Assembly (NCBI GenBank): GCA_013398955.1
Contig: VWPU01006262.1
Coordinates: 124,001-188,000, forward strand
Length of the DNA: 64,000 nucleotides
Direction: 5' to 3'
From: Callaeas wilsoni
Taxonomy: Eukaryota > Chordata > Aves > Passeriformes > Callaeidae
The notes beneath the pieces were generated by a model. The model did no database searches. It was not told the DNA's origin and worked only from the letters and a program-made list of their open reading frames with translations. Positions 60,842 to 64,000 of the stretch are shown in pieces. The position numbers and the translations under genes are program-made. Within the stretch, counting starts at the first letter, position 1. Every line of letters starts with the position of its first letter.

Positions 60842-61309
60842 AAACTTACACAAGCTATGCCTTGCAAATGTTACATGCTTTTATCAGGCAAGAACATGTA
60901 CACAGGCAAAGCTAAACATCATGCACTAGGAGCTGGCAAGCAGAGCCACAGAAAACCATTCCAAATGTCAAGTAGCTTAAAGGCAGATCTGTGTTCAGCA
61001 ATGAGTAAAAATGCAAACAGTTTATTTGACAAGGAAAATTTTTGTTTAAATCTCTCATGAACTGAGTTTGTTTCTTCTTTAGGCTTTCCAAAAACCATTC
61101 TGCTGGGCAGCATTTACCCTTGATTTTTGAGATCTTTAGAGGTATTCTAGTTTTTTGACAGATTTTGAAGTTGTGTGTTTAGCCATAGCTGTTACCTTCC
61201 AGAGTGAAGATTTTTTGTCTTGCTCTTCGCAACTCCTAATACGTCACTGTTTCTATGTGTCTTCCACTAGTAAAATATATTTGCAGATTTAGTTTTTTTC
61301 ATCTAAAGG
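60842..61309. other. Unique sequence, nothing recognised
   Basis: Short frames on both strands (60857-61060, 61113-60919) with no domain. Confidence 0.4.
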
Positions 61310-61640
61310 CAATGACCAAGTAGTCAAGCGGAACATCAGCTTGGAAGCAAAGCTAGTGGGAATAATTGGCCTGTTTGCCAAGTGGCTGCATACCAGTCCC
61401 CATCCAAGAAGGCCTGCTGACCGCCAAGAAAATTCAGTGACACACTCATTGCTGGTAGTTCAAGTTGAGAAGAGCCACCTGCTGTCAGCTTTCATGATGT
61501 TGTTTTTCTAAACAAGGCTCACAGCATTTGGTGCATGTTTTTTCCAAAAAACGCCAATGCCCAGATTTTTGCTTCCCAGTACTGATTTTATAATAAAGCA
61601 GCTTGAAACAGGCTTTGTAATAGCATATTTTGCAGAAGGT
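61310..61640. promoter_or_regulatory. Candidate conserved non-coding element
   Basis: Repeat-free, balanced composition with E-box and NFI-like words: AATTGGCCTGTTTGCCAAGT (61366), GCCACCTGCTGTCAGC (61475), TTTTTTCCAAAAAACGCCAA (61538). No coding frame. Called on texture alone. Confidence 0.28.
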
Positions 61641-63479
61641 AACTGCTCCCCCAAGGATTTAGTAATTTCTGAAGAAAATCCAAAAATTTTGGTAATTTTA
61701 ATAATGTGTTTAAGATATTAATGTCCATTCCTGAATAAACAAAATTTTCTGCACTATATTGTACTCATATACTACTCTCATCTCTTTGAAACATGACAGC
61801 ATACCTGGGATGTACAGTCAGTGTTCTGTTGATGTATAGAAAATTGCGCAGAAAAGCTCATTAGGCGTGAAATACCAGAAAACCCATGCAGGAAACAAGA
61901 ATTTTTAAAAAATTCTAAAATCAAATATTTTGTTTCTCACTCTGCAGTTGCTGTCTCATTTTTAGGTTGTCTTTTGGTATTGGTGCAGTGACACCACCTG
62001 CCATAGACACCTACTGTAACCAAGAAGTTCTAACATTCAAACACCAAGAGTGGCACATTAATGAATTTATAATGGAAAGTCAATATAACTGAAATAAATT
62101 TGCAGAGACAAATATTTCATTCCAGAAAAGAGAGCTCAGTTCTAGAGATTACTTACTGGCTAGTGATGATGTTTTCCTGTGATAGAAGTACATTTTTGAT
62201 GCAATAAGATTTGGACACATACACGGAGGTCCCTGTAAGTCCTGAAAAGAACAATTTCATTCACTCACCTCACATCACAGGTTTCGTCTTGGAAGTAACA
62301 ACCTTTAAATGTAAACAGGATACATGTGCTCCCAGAACTTAGGCTTGAAGGTAGACTACTCAAAATGAAATAATAAAGACACTGAAGTTGTATTATTTAT
62401 AATAGTTTAAGTAGGATTAGACAGGTTATAACATCACCTTCTCAGTTCTTCCATTCTCCTTGGACATGCTAAGCATGGCCAGGAACTCAGGGCTGCCTCA
62501 CAATCAAAGAGGCCAAAAAAAGAGAAGAGAGACAAAAAACTCTCCTGCAATTCCAGCATATCTGAAATTCACTCAATAGTAAACATAGCTCTCTAATACA
62601 CAAGTAGTTACCATATGTGGATACCATACCATTTTCTAAAATTTGGCTACTTTTTTTTAGTCTTGTTCCCACATTAGGAGAAGATTCTCTTTTTAATTTT
62701 CTTTACAAAACTATTACTTCAGAATTGAAGGATTTTGCAGCAGTATCTTCAGGCAAAATATCTCCTCCACAACTAAGTAATCATCTCAGAATTTTTTAGG
62801 CAGAGACATGCAGCACTTTAGCAAAAGGAGAAACCCAAATAAGTTTTTCAGGCCTTCCCAGAAGAAGCGCAGTTCTGAAGAGCCAGCACAGGAGGTCTCC
62901 AGCATATGCCGACACTCATCCCTCAGCCTTTCCTCATAAAGAGGAATAATATGTCATGCATGTATACAGAATGCTTATAATGCTCATAAAGTATTTCCAG
63001 CTTAGTTTACCTCTCCCTGAAACAGCTTGGCCCACATATGCAAGGTGCCAAGCTCTTAAGTTGCAAATCTTGCAGAAAAGACAAAACAGACATGGAAGCA
63101 TTGCTGCCCATCAGCTGCAGGCACACAGGCACAGCCTCAGAGCAGTCCAGTTCTCATTGCTTACAGTCCTTCAGCTGCCTTCCTTTTCACCTTGCCTTTC
63201 CCTTCCTTAATTTCTACTCTGACTATATGCAATTATACCATCTATTTGTAATATTCACATGCTCCTGTTGGAGTACATTGCAATACTCAGGCACAAACTG
63301 GTATCAGGAATATTAGGAATACAGCCTTGATTCCCCCATTTCTGTCACTTTTTAAAACACAATATCCCAATGCCTTGTTATCCCAATCATATTATTCTGC
63401 AGATGTTTTCTAGGTGTCTTAAAAAGGTAGCAGATATTTTGGGTACAGGTAAGAACCTGATATTTTGTCAACATGTAGA
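61641..63479. other. Unique sequence, no gene recognised
   Basis: No repeat family or exon identified. The 84- and 92-codon frames at 62956-63316 overlap in different frames and have no domain. Confidence 0.45.
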
Positions 63480-64000
63480 TTATCATAGATCAGTTTGGGT
63501 TCAAAGGGACCTTCAAAGGTCTTCTACTCCAACCTCCCTGCAGTGAGCAGGGACTTCTTCAACCAGATCAAGTTGCTCAGAGCTCTTTTCAACCTGACCT
63601 AGAATGTTTCCAAGGATGGGGCATCTACCACCTCTCTGGGCAGGTCTTAGATGTTCCAGTGTTCCACCACCCTCATTGTATGACATTTCTTCCTTATATC
63701 TAGTCTGAATCTATCCTTTTTTAGTTTAAAATCATTACGCCTTCACTCCTATCGCTACAAGCCCTGTTGAAAAGTTTCAGCACTGAAAGGACACTGTAAG
63801 GTCCCCCTGGAGCCTTCTGTTCTCCAGGCTGAACAACCCCAACTCCCTCAGTCTTCCATCACAGTAGAGGTGTTCCATTCTTATTATTATTTTTGTGGCC
63901 CTCCTCTGGACATGCTCCAAGATGTCCATGTCTTTCCTGTGCTGAGGGCTCCAAAACTGAAGCCAGGACTGCACTGCTGGAGTCTCACTAGAGTGGAGTA
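63480..64000 (-). mobile_element. CR1 LINE 3' portion, cut by the window edge
   Basis: The tip reads TATCATAGATCAGTTTGGGT, then AACCTCCCTGCAGTGAGCAG on the plus strand. On the minus strand 63974-63777 reads FWSPQHRKDMDILEHVQRRA, then [20 protein letters not shown], the CR1 ORF2 C-terminus. The element continues past 64000, so its 5' extent is unknown. Confidence 0.93.

Overview
This window looks like non-coding DNA from a bird, most likely a Neoavian species. Three things point there. CR1 LINE fragments lie in both orientations and end in the diagnostic ATTCTATG-like tails. Several bird-type endogenous retroviral LTRs are present. One LTR (about 50303-50899, minus strand) begins on its own strand with TGTCCTGGTT and matches a family I recall as widespread in Neoaves. 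I recognise no host protein-coding exon, tRNA or rRNA gene. Nearly all open frames are chance frames, CR1 reverse-transcriptase pieces, retroviral remnants, or stop-poor frames in GC-rich or simple-repeat DNA. The window is best read as a gene-poor intergenic block or a very large intron.

Layout. 1-6.3 kb: an ancient LINE remnant (about 1.3-3.25 kb) seen only through eroded endonuclease and reverse-transcriptase motifs, then a decayed retroviral gag/protease/RT fragment (4.4-6.3 kb). 6.3-21.5 kb: mostly unique AT-rich sequence with three CR1 3' ends. 21.5-25.5 kb: the most unusual segment, a composite array of AT-rich TTTCATTTC modules alternating with GC-rich modules of about 175 bp headed by degenerate TTAGGG/CCCTAA motifs, in both orientations, with an LTR-like sequence inside. 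26-35 kb: unique sequence with three short CR1 tails, a 22-bp-stem palindrome, and two stretches that read like conserved non-coding elements. 35.9-40 kb: a CR1 split by a solo LTR, then two more solo LTRs in a row, one of the same family. 41.3-41.8 kb: a GGGAA array with an assembly gap. 46-47.5 kb: a CR1 tail, a strong CpG island and an LTR-like element. 50.3-50.9 kb: the Neoavian-type LTR. 55.4 kb: a small second CpG island. 59.1-60.8 kb: the longest CR1 copy. 63.5 kb to the end: another CR1, cut by the window edge.

No gene pathway can be reconstructed. What can be read is a history of insertions: an old LINE, then CR1 copies, then LTR elements (one demonstrably inside a CR1), plus a few candidate regulatory elements (two CpG islands, possible conserved elements, a cluster of p53-type half-sites). 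Element names rest on recognising sequence by eye; no database search was possible.
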